This document shows, one piece after another, positions 10,661-20,470 of a stretch of 64,000 nt of DNA (position 1 is its first letter; each line of letters opens with the position of its first letter). A program made the position numbers and the translations under genes. Under the pieces are notes generated by a model. The model searched no databases. It worked only from the letters and a program-made list of their open reading frames with translations, and was not told the origin of the DNA. Source of the stretch: Symbiodinium natans (lineage: Eukaryota > Sar > Dinophyceae > Suessiales > Symbiodiniaceae); NCBI GenBank assembly GCA_905221605.1, contig CAJNDS010002165.1, positions 1-64,000 of the forward strand, given 5' to 3'.

Positions 10661-11112
10661 TTGGCTCGCTCTTCATAGACAATGAGGGAATGAAGCACCC
10701 TATATCATCCCTGACAGGGTATATAAAGAGGGGATCTACGGCACCTACTTCCCTCATTCCCTACCCTAAACCCTAAACCCTGAGCCCTAAACCCTAAACC
10801 CTAAACCCCAAACCCTAAAACCCTAAAACCCTAAAACCCTAAAACCCTAAAACCCTAAAACCCTAAAACCCTAAAACCCTAAAACCCTAAAACCCTAAAA
10901 CCGTAAAACCCTAAAACCCTAAAACCCTAAAACCCTAAAACCCTAAAACCCTAAAACCCTAAAACCCTAAAACCCTAAAACCCTAAAACCCTAAAACCCT
11001 AAGACCCTAAAACCCTAAAACCCTAAAACCCTAAAACCCTAAAACCCTAAAACCCTAAAACCCTAAAACCCTAAAACCCTAAACCCTAAACCCTCATTCC
11101 CTGCTCAGAGCC
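10661..11112. mobile_element. Family D hairpin copy D2 split by a 0.33-kb telomeric insertion
   Basis: The left arm begins at about 10,661 and includes AATGAGGGAATGAAG. The right arm CCCTCATTCCCT is present twice: at 10,751-10,762 before the array and at 11,091-11,102 after it, where it continues GCTCAGAGCCAG, which pairs with the outer left arm as in D1. The array therefore sits inside the right arm, bounded by a perfect 12-bp direct duplication. Confidence 0.7.
10763..11095 (-). repeat. Telomeric array dominated by the 8-mer CCCTAAAA (about 33 units)
   Basis: Canonical CCCTAAA units flank a core at 10,813-11,076 in strict 8-bp CCCTAAAA register. Only single-base variants interrupt it (a CCGTAAAA near 10,900 and a GACCCTAA near 11,001). 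The homogeneity points to recent local amplification of a variant unit. Confidence 0.95.
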
Positions 11113-11122
11113 AGCAAGCAAG

Positions 11123-11307
11123 CTTCGTCATTTTGGGGTCATGTAAACCCTAAACCCTAAACCCTGAACCCTAAACCTTAAACCCTAAACCCTAAACCCT
11201 GAACCCTGAACCCTGAACCCTGAACCCTAAACCCTAAACCCTCAACCCTAAACCCTAAACCCTAAACCCTAAACCCTAAACCCTAAACCCTTCGTCATCT
11301 TGGGGTC
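11123..11307 (-). repeat. CCCTAAA array flanked by an 18-bp direct duplication
   Basis: CTTCGTCATTTTGGGGTC (11,123-11,140) and CTTCGTCATCTTGGGGTC (11,290-11,307) differ at one base and bracket the array at 11,144-11,289. They abut it with a three-base gap on the left and none on the right. The array carries CCCTGAA variants in its first half. Confidence 0.85.
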
Positions 11308-12175
11308 CCCTGCCAGCAGCCGGGCAGATGCAAAGTGGCCCGACGCAGCGCCTCGCGCTCGTGCACACCTTGGGGGGGCGTTTTTGGGGTTTAGGGTTGG
11401 GGCTTAGGGTTTTTGGGTTTAGGGTTTAGGGTTTAGGGTTTAGGGTTTAGGGTTTAGGGTTTAGGGTTTAGGGGTTTTGGAGTTTAGGGTTTAGGGGTTT
11501 TGGATTTAAGCCTCGGGGGCCGATACGGCATGCATTTCCTCTTGTTGGCGTTTTGATGGAGGTTGCCGCCCTCGCAAACAAAAACAGGGTTTAGGGTTTA
11601 GGGTTTAGGGTTTAGGGTTTAGGGTTTAGGGTTTAGGGTTTAGGGAGCTTTGCTAGTATGCGCCGGACTGAGGATATCTTGACAAGGGAGCTGAGCAAGT
11701 TCACCGCTCCAAAAAGTAGAGCCCCCGAATACTTCAAGGGTAACCGGTCGAAAGCTTTACCGGGGAACCGCCCACGCATTGTCGATGCTTAGGAACTTGT
11801 CTTCCATCACACGGGTAGTTCTCCAAATCCGGGTCCTTTGTGTGTGTGTGCTTTTTCTTTTTTTCGTTGGGGGGGGGATCGTTCTTCGTTTTTTCTCTTC
11901 ATAAGGTGCCGTACGAAGTACTCCAACAAGGGACCCGAAAGTAGAGAGCTACCCACATGCCTCTGTAAACCCTAAACCCTAAACCCTAAACCCTACACCC
12001 TAAAAAAGGGCGCAAAACCTATCCGTGCCGAGCCGCTGTCTCCAAGCGAGAGAACATTCTTGCGCCTGCATGGGGAGACCGTGAGCCCTCCACTCTCAAG
12101 CAATAAAGGGGGCGAGTCCCTGAAAACGGTTTAGGGTTTAGGGTTTAGGGTTTAGGGTTTGGGGTTTAGAGTTTA

Positions 12176-12272
12176 GGGATGTTCCCCCTTATTCTAGCAG
12201 TCCTTAGTAGGGATGATAATAAGGGGTACAATCATCCCTTTAAGGACTGTTACTACACGGGGGGAACATCCC
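12176..12272. mobile_element. Family A hairpin copy A1 (best-preserved arms)
   Basis: 97 bp. GGGATGTTCCCCC and AGCAGTCCTTAGTAGGGATG on the left match GGGATGTTCCCCCC and AACAGTCCTTAAAGGGATG read from the right end. The left end directly abuts the G array ending at 12,175. No coding capacity. Confidence 0.9.
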
Positions 12273-12283
12273 AAAATATAGCG

Positions 12284-12360
12284 GCCTTAATACTCATTTG
12301 AATAGGGTTATGGGGATTATTATAGTCTAATTTTACCACAAGGGGATACTACTAGTAATT
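12284..12360 (+). mobile_element. Family G copy 1
   Basis: TTTGAATAGGGTTATGGGGA, then TTATTATAGT and AAGGGGATACTACTAG. It is shared with 25,917-25,990 and 31,268-31,332 and lies 11 bp after A1. Terminal arms are weak, so this is a dispersed repeat of uncertain class. Confidence 0.6.
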
Positions 12361-12848
12361 ATGCCGACGCCTACATCAGGAATCTAGCAAGTCAAACTAT
12401 GCTAGCTGGTCACTGTAAGCCGCAGAAATGTTCTTTCCTCTGATCCTCTTACGCCCAACAAGGGGACCCCCTTTGGCTGTATCCTCTGTGAGTTGGCATG
12501 TTCCCGAAACCCTACACTGGCCAACATCAGTGCTCCCCACACCCCTGGCCTAAAACGCCCTGCGCCCCGGACTTTGGTTCAAATCACGCCTACCTCCGAT
12601 GCCTAAGGCCCTCTAACTCCAAAACCCTTAAGGGTTCAGGGTCCGAGACAGAGTTACACCGACGATGGATTTCAACTTGGAGCAGCAATCAGTTTCTCCT
12701 CAACTCTAATCTCCTAAGCCCCTCAAACTTAAACCCTAGGCCCATTCACCCCTAAACCCTGAACCTGAAACCCTAAACCCCAAACCCCATCTACAAGATG
12801 TTTGTTGGGTTGGAGGGCCACGGCACTTGCTCAGGTGCGGCCTTTAAA

Positions 12849-12932
<84 letters not shown>

Positions 12933-12945
12933 TTATTTATTTATT
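12849..12945 (+). repeat. TATATG microsatellite
   Basis: About 14 perfect 6-bp units, then TTTATTTATTTATT. The Met-Tyr repeat frame across it is an artefact. Confidence 0.97.
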
Positions 12946-13043
12946 TGCATACGTGAATGCATACATGTATATATAGAAAGATATCAAGATGGCGCCAACA
13001 CAATATGAAATGGCGCCACTCAAGACAGCCCTTGAAAAAGTCA

Positions 13044-13346
13044 CTAGGAAGACATCGGCCAGGTGAAACTACGGCGCCACTTGGGTCTTACATTCCCAGA
13101 TCTTGCCAGCTCACGTTTTGCCTGAGGCTGCAGAGCTAGTGCAATGCTATCTTGGAGTAGACCTGGAGGATGAGCTTCGGACGGTGGCTTTCCAAGCTTC
13201 TTCGCGGCTTCCTTAATTTCCCTGTCAATGCAGACAGGATTGACTGGAAGTGGAGTCTGGCATGCACGGGAACGCGCCTCTCGTTCTCCCGCAGGAGTTC
13301 TTTGTATGCCGTCTCTGATGATTGGGCTGTCTTCAATGCCTGATGC
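13044..13346 (-). CDS. Possible exon or gene remnant without a start codon
   Basis: A 100-codon stop-to-stop frame on the minus strand with no ATG. Its central part has coding-like composition (for example CIDREIKEAAKKLGKPPSEA). A GTAAGA donor-like site at about 13,091 lies just after the Gly-Asn codons near the frame's end, consistent with an internal exon of about 250 bp. I do not recognise the protein. Adjacent frames upstream (13,364-13,732, minus) are open in all three phases, which weakens any frame choice there. It may equally be a decayed gene. Confidence 0.28.
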   Translation of the reverse strand, partial: ASGIEDSPIIRDGIQRTPAGEREARSRACQTPLPVNPVCIDREIKEAAKKLGKPPSEAHPPGLLQDSIALALQPQAKRELARSGNVRPKWRRSFTWPMSS

Positions 13347-13770
13347 TTAGGTCATACTCTCTTTTAAGTTTCTTTTGTGGTAAAGGGCAGCGCTGAAGCG
13401 GCGTCTGAGGATGTGGCAAGCTGGATGAGTCGCCAAGGTTCCGTGCCACTGAACTCGGCGTGCAGCAAATGCAGCTTTCTTGTGGCCTGACCAGCAGGAA
13501 CGCGTTGCATCCTGCATGCTGTGAGTGATGTTCTGCGCCTGCTTTTTGGAACTTGTCTTGATCGTTTCTTTCCTGCGCAGAAGCAAGTTGTGAAGTGCTC
13601 CAACAATTGAGGAATTGTTCTTGACTTGCCTTGGGACGAAGACCATGATCCAGTATCTCTGAGCAAATTGAAATCTAGCTGATAAAGCTGTGAGCGAAAG
13701 GGCTGACGGAACACGTTTGCTTCGACGCTCATGCTTTCAGCCGAGGATGTGATCGATTACCAATTTGAGG

Positions 13771-14590
13771 GCCTGGAGGAGGTTAGTAGGTCCAGGGGAG
13801 GCTTAAACGAAGCTAAGCATGGGGCCCAAAAGCTAAAGGAGATGAAGCCTGGGTTCTCAAGGCTCTAAAGGAGGTGAAACCTGAAGCTCTCGGGGGCTCT
13901 AAGGGAGGTGAAGGCTGGAGCTCTCAAGATAAACATCTTCGAAACGTGCCGATGTAAGTGAAACCTGGTCTCTCGCATGGAAGCCAAGCAGGTGAAACTT
14001 CCAACTGTTGAAGCATATCAAAAAAGGTACAACGGGGAACTATCAGATGGCACCAAAGTACTTGCAACCTGAAACTCACGGGAGCTACCGGTGTCCCTAG
14101 AGAAGGTGGAACCTGGAGCTCTCGGGGTGCTTAGAGGAGGTGAAACCTGAAACTTTTCAAGGAATATTTTTCGGAGAAGCCTTGAGCTCTCGGGGGCCCT
14201 AAAGGAGGTGAAGCCTGGAGCTCTCGGGGGCCCGAAAGAGGCCTAAAGGAGGTGAAGCCTGCAGCTCTCGGGGCTCTAAAGGAGGTGAAGCCTGGAGGTC
14301 TCGGGGGGCCAGAGGTGAAGAAAGCAGGCCTTGGAGGCTAAAAGGAGGTGAAGTCTGGAGTCCCGCATCTCGCTGGGCCTAAAGGAGGGAAGCCTGGACC
14401 TCTCGGGAGGCCTAAGAAGCCTGGAGCTCGTGGGGCGCCTAAAGGAGGTGAATGCAAAGTGAAGTCTGGAGCTTTCGGGCGGGCTTCTTACAGGGGGGCC
14501 TGAAAGAAGCTTTAAAGGAGCTTAAGCCTGGAGGCCCTATAGGAGGTTAAGCCTGGAGGCTGAGAGGGTAGAAGAGGCGAAGGCTGGATG
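13771..14590 (+). repeat. Degenerate tandem repeat, period about 33-36 bp
   Basis: Roughly 20 units built on GGAGGTGAAGCCTGGAGCTC followed by TCGGGGGCCCTAAA. They are best preserved at 14,150-14,420 and increasingly decayed toward both ends. No frame is kept open through the array, so it is not a coding repeat. Confidence 0.85.
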
Positions 14591-14789
14591 GGTGCAGCTG
14601 TTTGGGGGTCTGGACTTGAGGGTGCTGGGTTTGGGGTGATCCATGCAAGGGGCTCTTCCCATTTTTTCCACTGCGTCGCGCTTTCTCGCCCGTGCAGGAG
14701 ATCGTTTCATTATCGCGGCTTCCTCAGGATGTCAGGCATCATGGTTTGCTGTAATGTTTCACTGGCAGTCGCGATGACAATTGGATGAA

Positions 14790-15107
14790 CTATGACTGCA
14801 ACTTGTTCCGCTGACCAAAATGCTTTAACTCCTCGTCCATCCAGGGCCTAGACAAGCAAGCGTGATGCAACTGCAGAAATCGGTCGCATTGATTTGAGAC
14901 TTTGGGACGGGGGCGCCTCAGCCTTTTGCGAATGAGCGCACGGAGTTCCTCGGTAGCCGCTTCCATTAATGCCTGCAGCGACGCTGCCGTCAAGGTTGCA
15001 AGCTTTGGGGTGAAGCAGTATACTTTGTCGGCCTTTTGGTTGAGCGAGACCATATACGGTCCGAGGTGTAGGTGGGCATGTATCCATCTCGCATATAGTT
15101 GCCGCAC
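14790..15107 (-). CDS. Possible exon or small hypothetical protein
   Basis: A minus-strand frame of about 105 residues, open about 40 bp further upstream to a TGA. It contains a helical Ala/Leu/Glu-rich segment followed by a basic run (RKRLRRPRP). There is no ATG near the 5' end; the nominal start codon is GTG, so an exon or a remnant is more likely than a complete gene. It lies between the 13.77-14.59 kb tandem repeat and the first copy of the 326-bp duplication. No family is recognised. Confidence 0.22.
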   Translation of the reverse strand: MRQLYARWIHAHLHLGPYMVSLNQKADKVYCFTPKLATLTAASLQALMEAATEELRALIRKRLRRPRPKVSNQCDRFLQLHHACLSRPWMDEELKHFGQRNKLQS

Positions 15108-15156
15108 CTGGCAGAAGAGTGCTTCGTGCCAGCATCTTCATGTGCTCAATCTTCAG

Positions 15157-15482
15157 CCTCTTTGGGACTCAGGGATCGGCGGTTCAGCGCCATGCTTGCC
15201 TGCGGTTGCACAGGGCTACACTGACAGGTTGAAGCGTGCCAATCACAGCCGAGCGCGGTACTCTTGAGCCACGATGGGGCATTGACCTTAGACAGACGCA
15301 TCCATGCACCATGTAGAGTATCGCTAGAATTTCAGTCAGCGGCCATGAGGTGCTACCAAAGACCACCTGCCATGACCATGCTAAACAACAGAAAGACGTG
15401 TCCTCGCACATCAAAACATCAAAATCCTCAGGCAGCCAACCAGACCATCTTGGCGATTAACCTGCCAATTATAGAGAACCGA
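15157..15482 (+). repeat. Direct duplication, copy 1 (326 bp)
   Basis: Aligns without gaps to 16,082-16,407, offset 925 bp, with seven mismatches counted by eye (about 98% identity). Breakpoints are CCTCTTTGGGACTC on the left and AGAGAACCGA on the right. Frames are open on both strands within it, with no recognised product. Confidence 0.95.
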
Positions 15483-15597
15483 TTCCTAATGCACTTGTTT
15501 GTTGGGACGCCACGCCTCCCCATACAAACATTTTGGGAATAAAGTGAAAATCGCTCCGATAAAATCACAAAAAGAGGAACCAATGAGAGAGCGAGAA

Positions 15598-15613
15598 ACT
15601 CTCTCTCGCTCTT

Positions 15614-15665
<52 letters not shown>

Positions 15666-15692
15666 TCCTTCTTTCTCTCTCTCTCACACACA
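15598..15692 (+). repeat. CT microsatellite
   Basis: Mostly perfect CT dinucleotides, with TTTCT and CCTT interruptions, ending in CACACACA. It lies between the two copies of the 326-bp duplication. Confidence 0.95.
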
Positions 15693-16081
15693 CAACAGAA
15701 ACCAATCACGCTCGCACGACGCACCGCTCCCTTTTTTTTGACATGCGCGCGGCTGCGTGCGGAGAAAAGGCGCTACTGAAAGCAGCCTTCTAAAATTGCA
15801 AAAGAAAAGTTGAATTCAGCAAAAGATAATTAGGGTGGGCGGTTATGTGGTACCACCACCCGCAAACCCAGGAGTTTGCCTCTACAAAACCAAAAGCTCA
15901 CCTAAACGATTGCAACAGAAAGCTAGAACCAACTCTGTTTGCAGCTACCAGAACCCAACAGCAAGAAAGACCTAGGCAAACTCCCGGGGGCGGGTCACCC
16001 GTGACACGTTATGGCTATGCAAAACTAGTGCCCAAAAGAGTAGATACAGTATAGTCTAAGATCTCTACACTATAAGCAAGC

Positions 16082-16407
16082 CCTCTTTGGGACTCAGGGA
16101 TCGGCGGTTCAGCGCCATGCTTGCCTGCGGTTGCACAGGGCTACAATGACAGGTTGAAGCGTGCCAATCACAGCCGAGGGCGGTACTCTTGAGCCACGAT
16201 GGGGCATTGACCTTAGACAGACGCATCCATGCACCATGCAGAGTATCGCTAGAATTTCAGGCAACGGCCATGAGGTGCTACCAAAGACCACCTGTCATGA
16301 CCACGCTAAACAACAGAAAGACGTGTCCTCGCACATCAAAACATCAAAATCCTCAGGCAGCCAACCAGACCATCTTGGCGATTAACCTGCCAATTATAGA
16401 GAACCGA
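16082..16407 (+). repeat. Direct duplication, copy 2 (326 bp)
   Basis: Partner of 15,157-15,482. The flanking sequence differs on both sides, so the unit is a discrete 326-bp block and not part of a longer tandem. No terminal inverted repeats were found, so dispersal by a mobile element is not shown. Confidence 0.95.
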
Positions 16408-16919
16408 ACTTTTGCTCACGACATGCTCACGACAGATGCTCAACAAAATGATCACACCTTCTCCGACATAAAGCCTGATCCTCAAAAGGCAACAAAGCCT
16501 AAACTCCCCAACTGCCCCGACATCGCTCAGAGCAGCTGTGCCTTCCAGCTGGGATGAGTTGCCACCATCCCGCGCGTTGTCTGCCTTGATAAAGAAATAG
16601 CTATAGACCTCCGAGGCAATTTACCGGAGTCCGAAGTGCCAAAGAACATCTGAAGACCTGGAGACAGTTTTCGTGGCGTTCCGCGTTCGGCTTTACATTG
16701 GGATCTAGGCTTCCGGACGGTTCGGACGCAAGCCTCGAGTAATATCCATGCCATCTCAGGTTAAGGCCTGATCGAGGGCGATTCTTATTACCTTCTGCGG
16801 CCAAGTGCGCTTTCAATTCAATCACGTTTGGGCTACTGAAGTCCCCAACCGTTCGGCTGCATGTTTCAATTGTAAAGGATTTACGACCGGGATTTTGGCA
16901 AGGACGAGATAGTGAATCA

Positions 16920-17740
16920 AAATCTCTAGAGTTCAAATTTTGAAGATCTGGGAATCTCTGGATATCTGATCAAATTCTCCAAAATTGAAATATTGAAGAT
17001 CTGGGGATCTTTGGATATCGAATCAAAATCTCTAGAATTCCATTTTTGAAGGTCTGATGATCTTTGGATCTCGATAAAAATCTCAGATTTGAAATATTGA
17101 AGGTCTGGGAATCTCTGAATATTGAATCAAAACCTCTAGAATTCAATTTTTGAAGGTCTGGGATCTGGATATTTAATCAAAACCTCTAAAATTCAATTTT
17201 GAAGGTTTGGGAATTTCTTGATATCTGACCAAAAAGTTCAGATTTCAAAGTTTGAAGATTTGATGACTTCTTCATATCTGATTAGGAATTGGAGTATTGA
17301 AGGTCTAGGAATCTCTGAATATTTGATTAAATATCGCCAGAATTCAAATTTTGAAGGATTTGGATTTGGAGTCTCTGGATATCTGATCAAAACCTCCAAA
17401 ATGGAAATTTTGAAGGTCTGGGGATCTTTGGATATATAATTTCGTATTTGAAGACCTGATGATCTTTAGATATCGATAATAATCTCCAGGATTGAAATAT
17501 TGAAGTTCTAAAAATCCCTGAACAATGAATCAAAATCTCTAGAATTCAATTTTTGAAGGTCTGGGATCTGGATATTTAATCAAAACCTCTAAAATTCAAT
17601 TTTTGAAGGTTTGGGAATTTCTTGATATCTGACCAAAATCTTCAGATTTCAAAGTTTGAAGATTTGATGACTTCTTCATATCTGATTAGGAATTGGAGTA
17701 TTGAAGGTCTAGGAATCTCTGAATATTTGATTAAATATAA
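16920..17740 (+). repeat. AT-rich satellite, period about 58-60 bp
   Basis: Units combine TTGAAGGTCTGGGAATCTCT, GGATATCTGATCAAAA and CTCTAGAATTCAAATT. About 14 diverged units. A higher-order copy is embedded: 17,123-17,334 and 17,526-17,738 are near-identical (offset about 404 bp), far closer to each other than neighbouring units are. Confidence 0.9.
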
Positions 17741-17821
17741 AATCCAAACTACGAGTCAGATTCTCAGAACGGGGGGAAGTCTAGGTTCATGAATATCCCC
17801 AGGGCCTACCTAGGGGTTCCC

Positions 17822-20370
17822 CTAAACCCTAAACCTAAACCCTAAACCCTAAACCCTAAACCCTAACCCTAAACCCTAAACCCTAAACCCTATACCCTAA
17901 ACCCTAAACCCTAAACCCTCCGTAGGTTGCCAGTCCTGTGCGGCTGGGTAAGGCCCTTCCGGCCATAGACGCGCTCAATCTCGGCCGCGAAGGCTCGCAC
18001 CTTCCACTCCAGTGGCGACCTCCGTTTTTGGGTCGCTCTTGGGGGGTGGGGGGGGTTAGGGTTTAGGGTTTAGGGTTTGGGGTTTAGGGTTTGGGGTTTA
18101 GGGGGGCGGGTGAGTTTAGGGTCTATTGAAATTGTTCAGGGTTCAGGTCCGGGGAAAGTTTCGAGGAAAGTTTCGAGGAGTTTCGATTTCACGTGCTTGG
18201 ACTTTCGAATAATTTCAAGTTGCAGGGGCTTGAGGGTTTATGGTTTAGGGTTTAGAGTGTAGGGTTCAGGGTTCAGGGAGGATTGCACGGTTTCGGGGTA
18301 TCGGGTGAACTCTGATCCCTAAGCCCTGGACGCTTTTCAGGGTTTCCTGGCTTTCTTGAGACATTGGGGGGGGGGGTCTTTTGGCTTTGAGGCTTCTAGG
18401 GGTTGTTTGAGGTTTCTTAGGCCAGGAGTGCTGCCTTTAAAAGGGAAGGTCGACCGCGGAAGGGGCAGGCAATGCTGCTTGATGGTTCGTGGGTCGTCAT
18501 TGGTACAGGGTGGGGCCCCCTAGTTATAAGTAGAGTTTTAAGGGCCCTAAATTGGGTTATAAGGACCCTAAGTTAGGTTGTAAGTCCCTTAACTACAGTT
18601 AGTATAGTAAGGGGGCCCCACCCTGTAGGGGTCAAGGTTTAGGCTTTGGGGCGTTAGGCTTGAGGGTTTGTTCAGGTCTACTTGAAAGGTTCCATGGGTA
18701 GTTCTAGGGAGGGTTGATGGCACATGAGCTAGGCTTGTAGGCACAAAAAATCCTACCAGGACCCTAATGCCAAATCCCTACACCCTACACCTAAACCCCA
18801 AACCCTAAACCCAGCAAGTGCAAGCAGCGCATCAAAAAAAAGCTCCACTGAAAATCACGTAAGCCGCGGGCGCCAAAGTGCTGCTCTCGTAGGTGGTTCT
18901 CGCAGAGAGCACCTCTTCTGGCCACCCTTACAACGAGGATCCAGGAAGGGACACTAATTTAGAGAACTACCCATACGGGGTTTGGGGTTTATGGTGTGGG
19001 CTTTTCGGGGGCTTGCGGGCACATAACCCCCAAACCCTGAAACGCCCAAAGCCCTAAACCCCTGAACCCGTTTTAGCCCACAACCCTACAGGCCTTAAAC
19101 CCAAAACCCTAAACACAAAACGCTAAACACAAAACCCCAGAAGAGGCTGGTGCGGCTCAGGGATTCTTTCTTTGGGGAGCTTCTCAGGCCCGCATGCGAT
19201 TGAAAGGGCTCCGAGGTCCCTCCAGTTGAGGGGTTTTGGGGCCTCCAAGGCGAGTAGTGAAATCATTCTCGGCGAGGGGCCCCATATCGTGCGTGAACGC
19301 GACAAGAAAAGTCCCGAAACGTGCCCCCATTCCATGTCCCAGCACCCGTTGTAGGTCTGAGGGTTAGGACAACCCTAAACCCCAAACCCGAAACCCTAAA
19401 CCCGAAGCCCTAAACCCTAAACCCTCAACCCTAAACCCTAAACCCTACACCCTAAACCCCGAACTCCTAACTTCCACGGCCTTCACGCTCTCAAGAGCAG
19501 GGTAGAGTGTGGGCAGGAACTTCTGGCAGCTAAGCTCGATCCATCCTGCGCGCCAGATCTATGAGACTCTCCACACCCCTTAATCTCATTTTAGGGTTTA
19601 GGGTTCAGGGTTTAGGGTTTAGGGCTAGGGTTTAGGGCTAGGGTTTAAGGCTTAGGGTTTAGGGCTAGCCCTCACAGGCTGGCTTGTGGTGATGAACCCC
19701 CATGCACCCCTTAATATCAAAAAAATCATCTGCTATAAGACAGGGAGGAAATTATTCGGCGGAGGGGATAAAATCTAAAGTTCAATAGCTCAGGACTACA
19801 GAAGTGCAACCTTTCGCACGCCCGCCCACATGGATTAGGAGCGCTCTTTGGTCCCTGCTGTTCATGGTCACGAACATGTTCTCAAATAGTTCGAGATCCG
19901 AACGGGCCCGGAACAAGAATACTAAGTTGATTTTGGGAGGAGTGAGGGGATGAGGGGTTCTTAAAAAGGGCCTAGGTGATTTTGGGGGGGAGTGAGGGGA
20001 GTAGGGGCTTGAACACAAGGCTAGGAACAACAAACTCCGTGACACACCATTCTCCTCTTTCTGCGTTCGTGATGATCACGACCTGGCAGACGTCTGCGCA
20101 CTCGAGGCTTGGATTTCTTTTGCTGGACCTTCGCCCAAGAAGGTAAAACTCTAGAACCCGAAACCTCCTGAGAGCCTCAAAGCCTTCGCCAACCCTACAA
20201 ACCCTAAACCCTAAACCCAATCTGCCAGGCAGGCGGTTCCGAGCTGCTTGGCCAATCGCAGCGTCTCCGCCGCAGCCGTGGCTACCTCCCCCCGATTCTG
20301 CGGCTTGGGGGGATTTAAGGTTTAGGGTTGAGGGACTGCTTTGCCCTCAGAAGCTTTCTGTGGTGTTGAG
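17822..20370. repeat. Non-coding block: ITRs, hairpin and unique spacers
   Basis: ITR blocks: 17,822-17,919 C, 18,056-18,100 G, 18,228-18,280 G, 19,371-19,469 C and 19,590-19,670 G. CACCCCTTAATCTCA (19,574) and CACCCCTTAATATCA (19,705) bracket the last block plus about 35 bp of other sequence. Frames at 19,123-19,354 and 19,782-20,220 lack recognisable products. Confidence 0.75.
18504..18627. repeat. Single hairpin with near-perfect TIRs
   Basis: TACAGGGTGGGGCCCCCT at the left end equals the right end read in reverse complement (TACAGGGTGGGGCCCCCTTA). Weaker pairing continues through TTATAA/TATA. About 124 bp, non-coding, with the size and shape of a non-autonomous DNA transposon. Confidence 0.8.
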
Positions 20371-20470
20371 GGTTGTTGGGGGTTGTTGGGGGTTGTTGGG
20401 GGTTGTTGGGGGTTGTTGGGGGTTGTTGGGGGTTGTTGGGGGTTGTTGGGGGTTGTTGGGGGTTGTTGGG
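20371..20470 (+). repeat. Ten-copy perfect 10-mer tandem GGTTGTTGGG
   Basis: Ten identical units in register. The sequence is G-rich and able in principle to form G-quadruplexes. It is not a telomere variant of the usual length. The Val/Gly/Cys/Trp frame across it is an artefact. Confidence 0.97.

Larger units (their letters stand above)
11308..12848. repeat. Non-coding block: ITRs and element copies A1 and G1
   Basis: ITR blocks: 11,378-11,500 G, 11,586-11,645 G, 11,966-12,003 C, 12,127-12,175 G and 12,744-12,790 C. A G-run follows a T-rich stretch at 11,850-11,880. The frame at 12,498-12,755 has no recognisable product. Confidence 0.8.
12946..17821. other. ITR-free island with possible exon remnants and satellites
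   Basis: Nearly 5 kb without a recognisable TTTAGGG or CCCTAAA array, against one every few hundred bases outside. It holds possible exons at 13,044-13,346 and 14,790-15,107, the Gly/Glu-type tandem repeat at 13,771-14,590, the direct duplication at 15,157 and 16,082, a CT microsatellite and the AT-rich satellite at 16,920-17,740. Frames at 13,364-13,732 and 16,527-16,936 (minus) are ambiguous in phase. Confidence 0.7.

Noticed and set aside
12802-13008. Met-Tyr repeat protein
   Set aside because: Artefact of the TATATG microsatellite.
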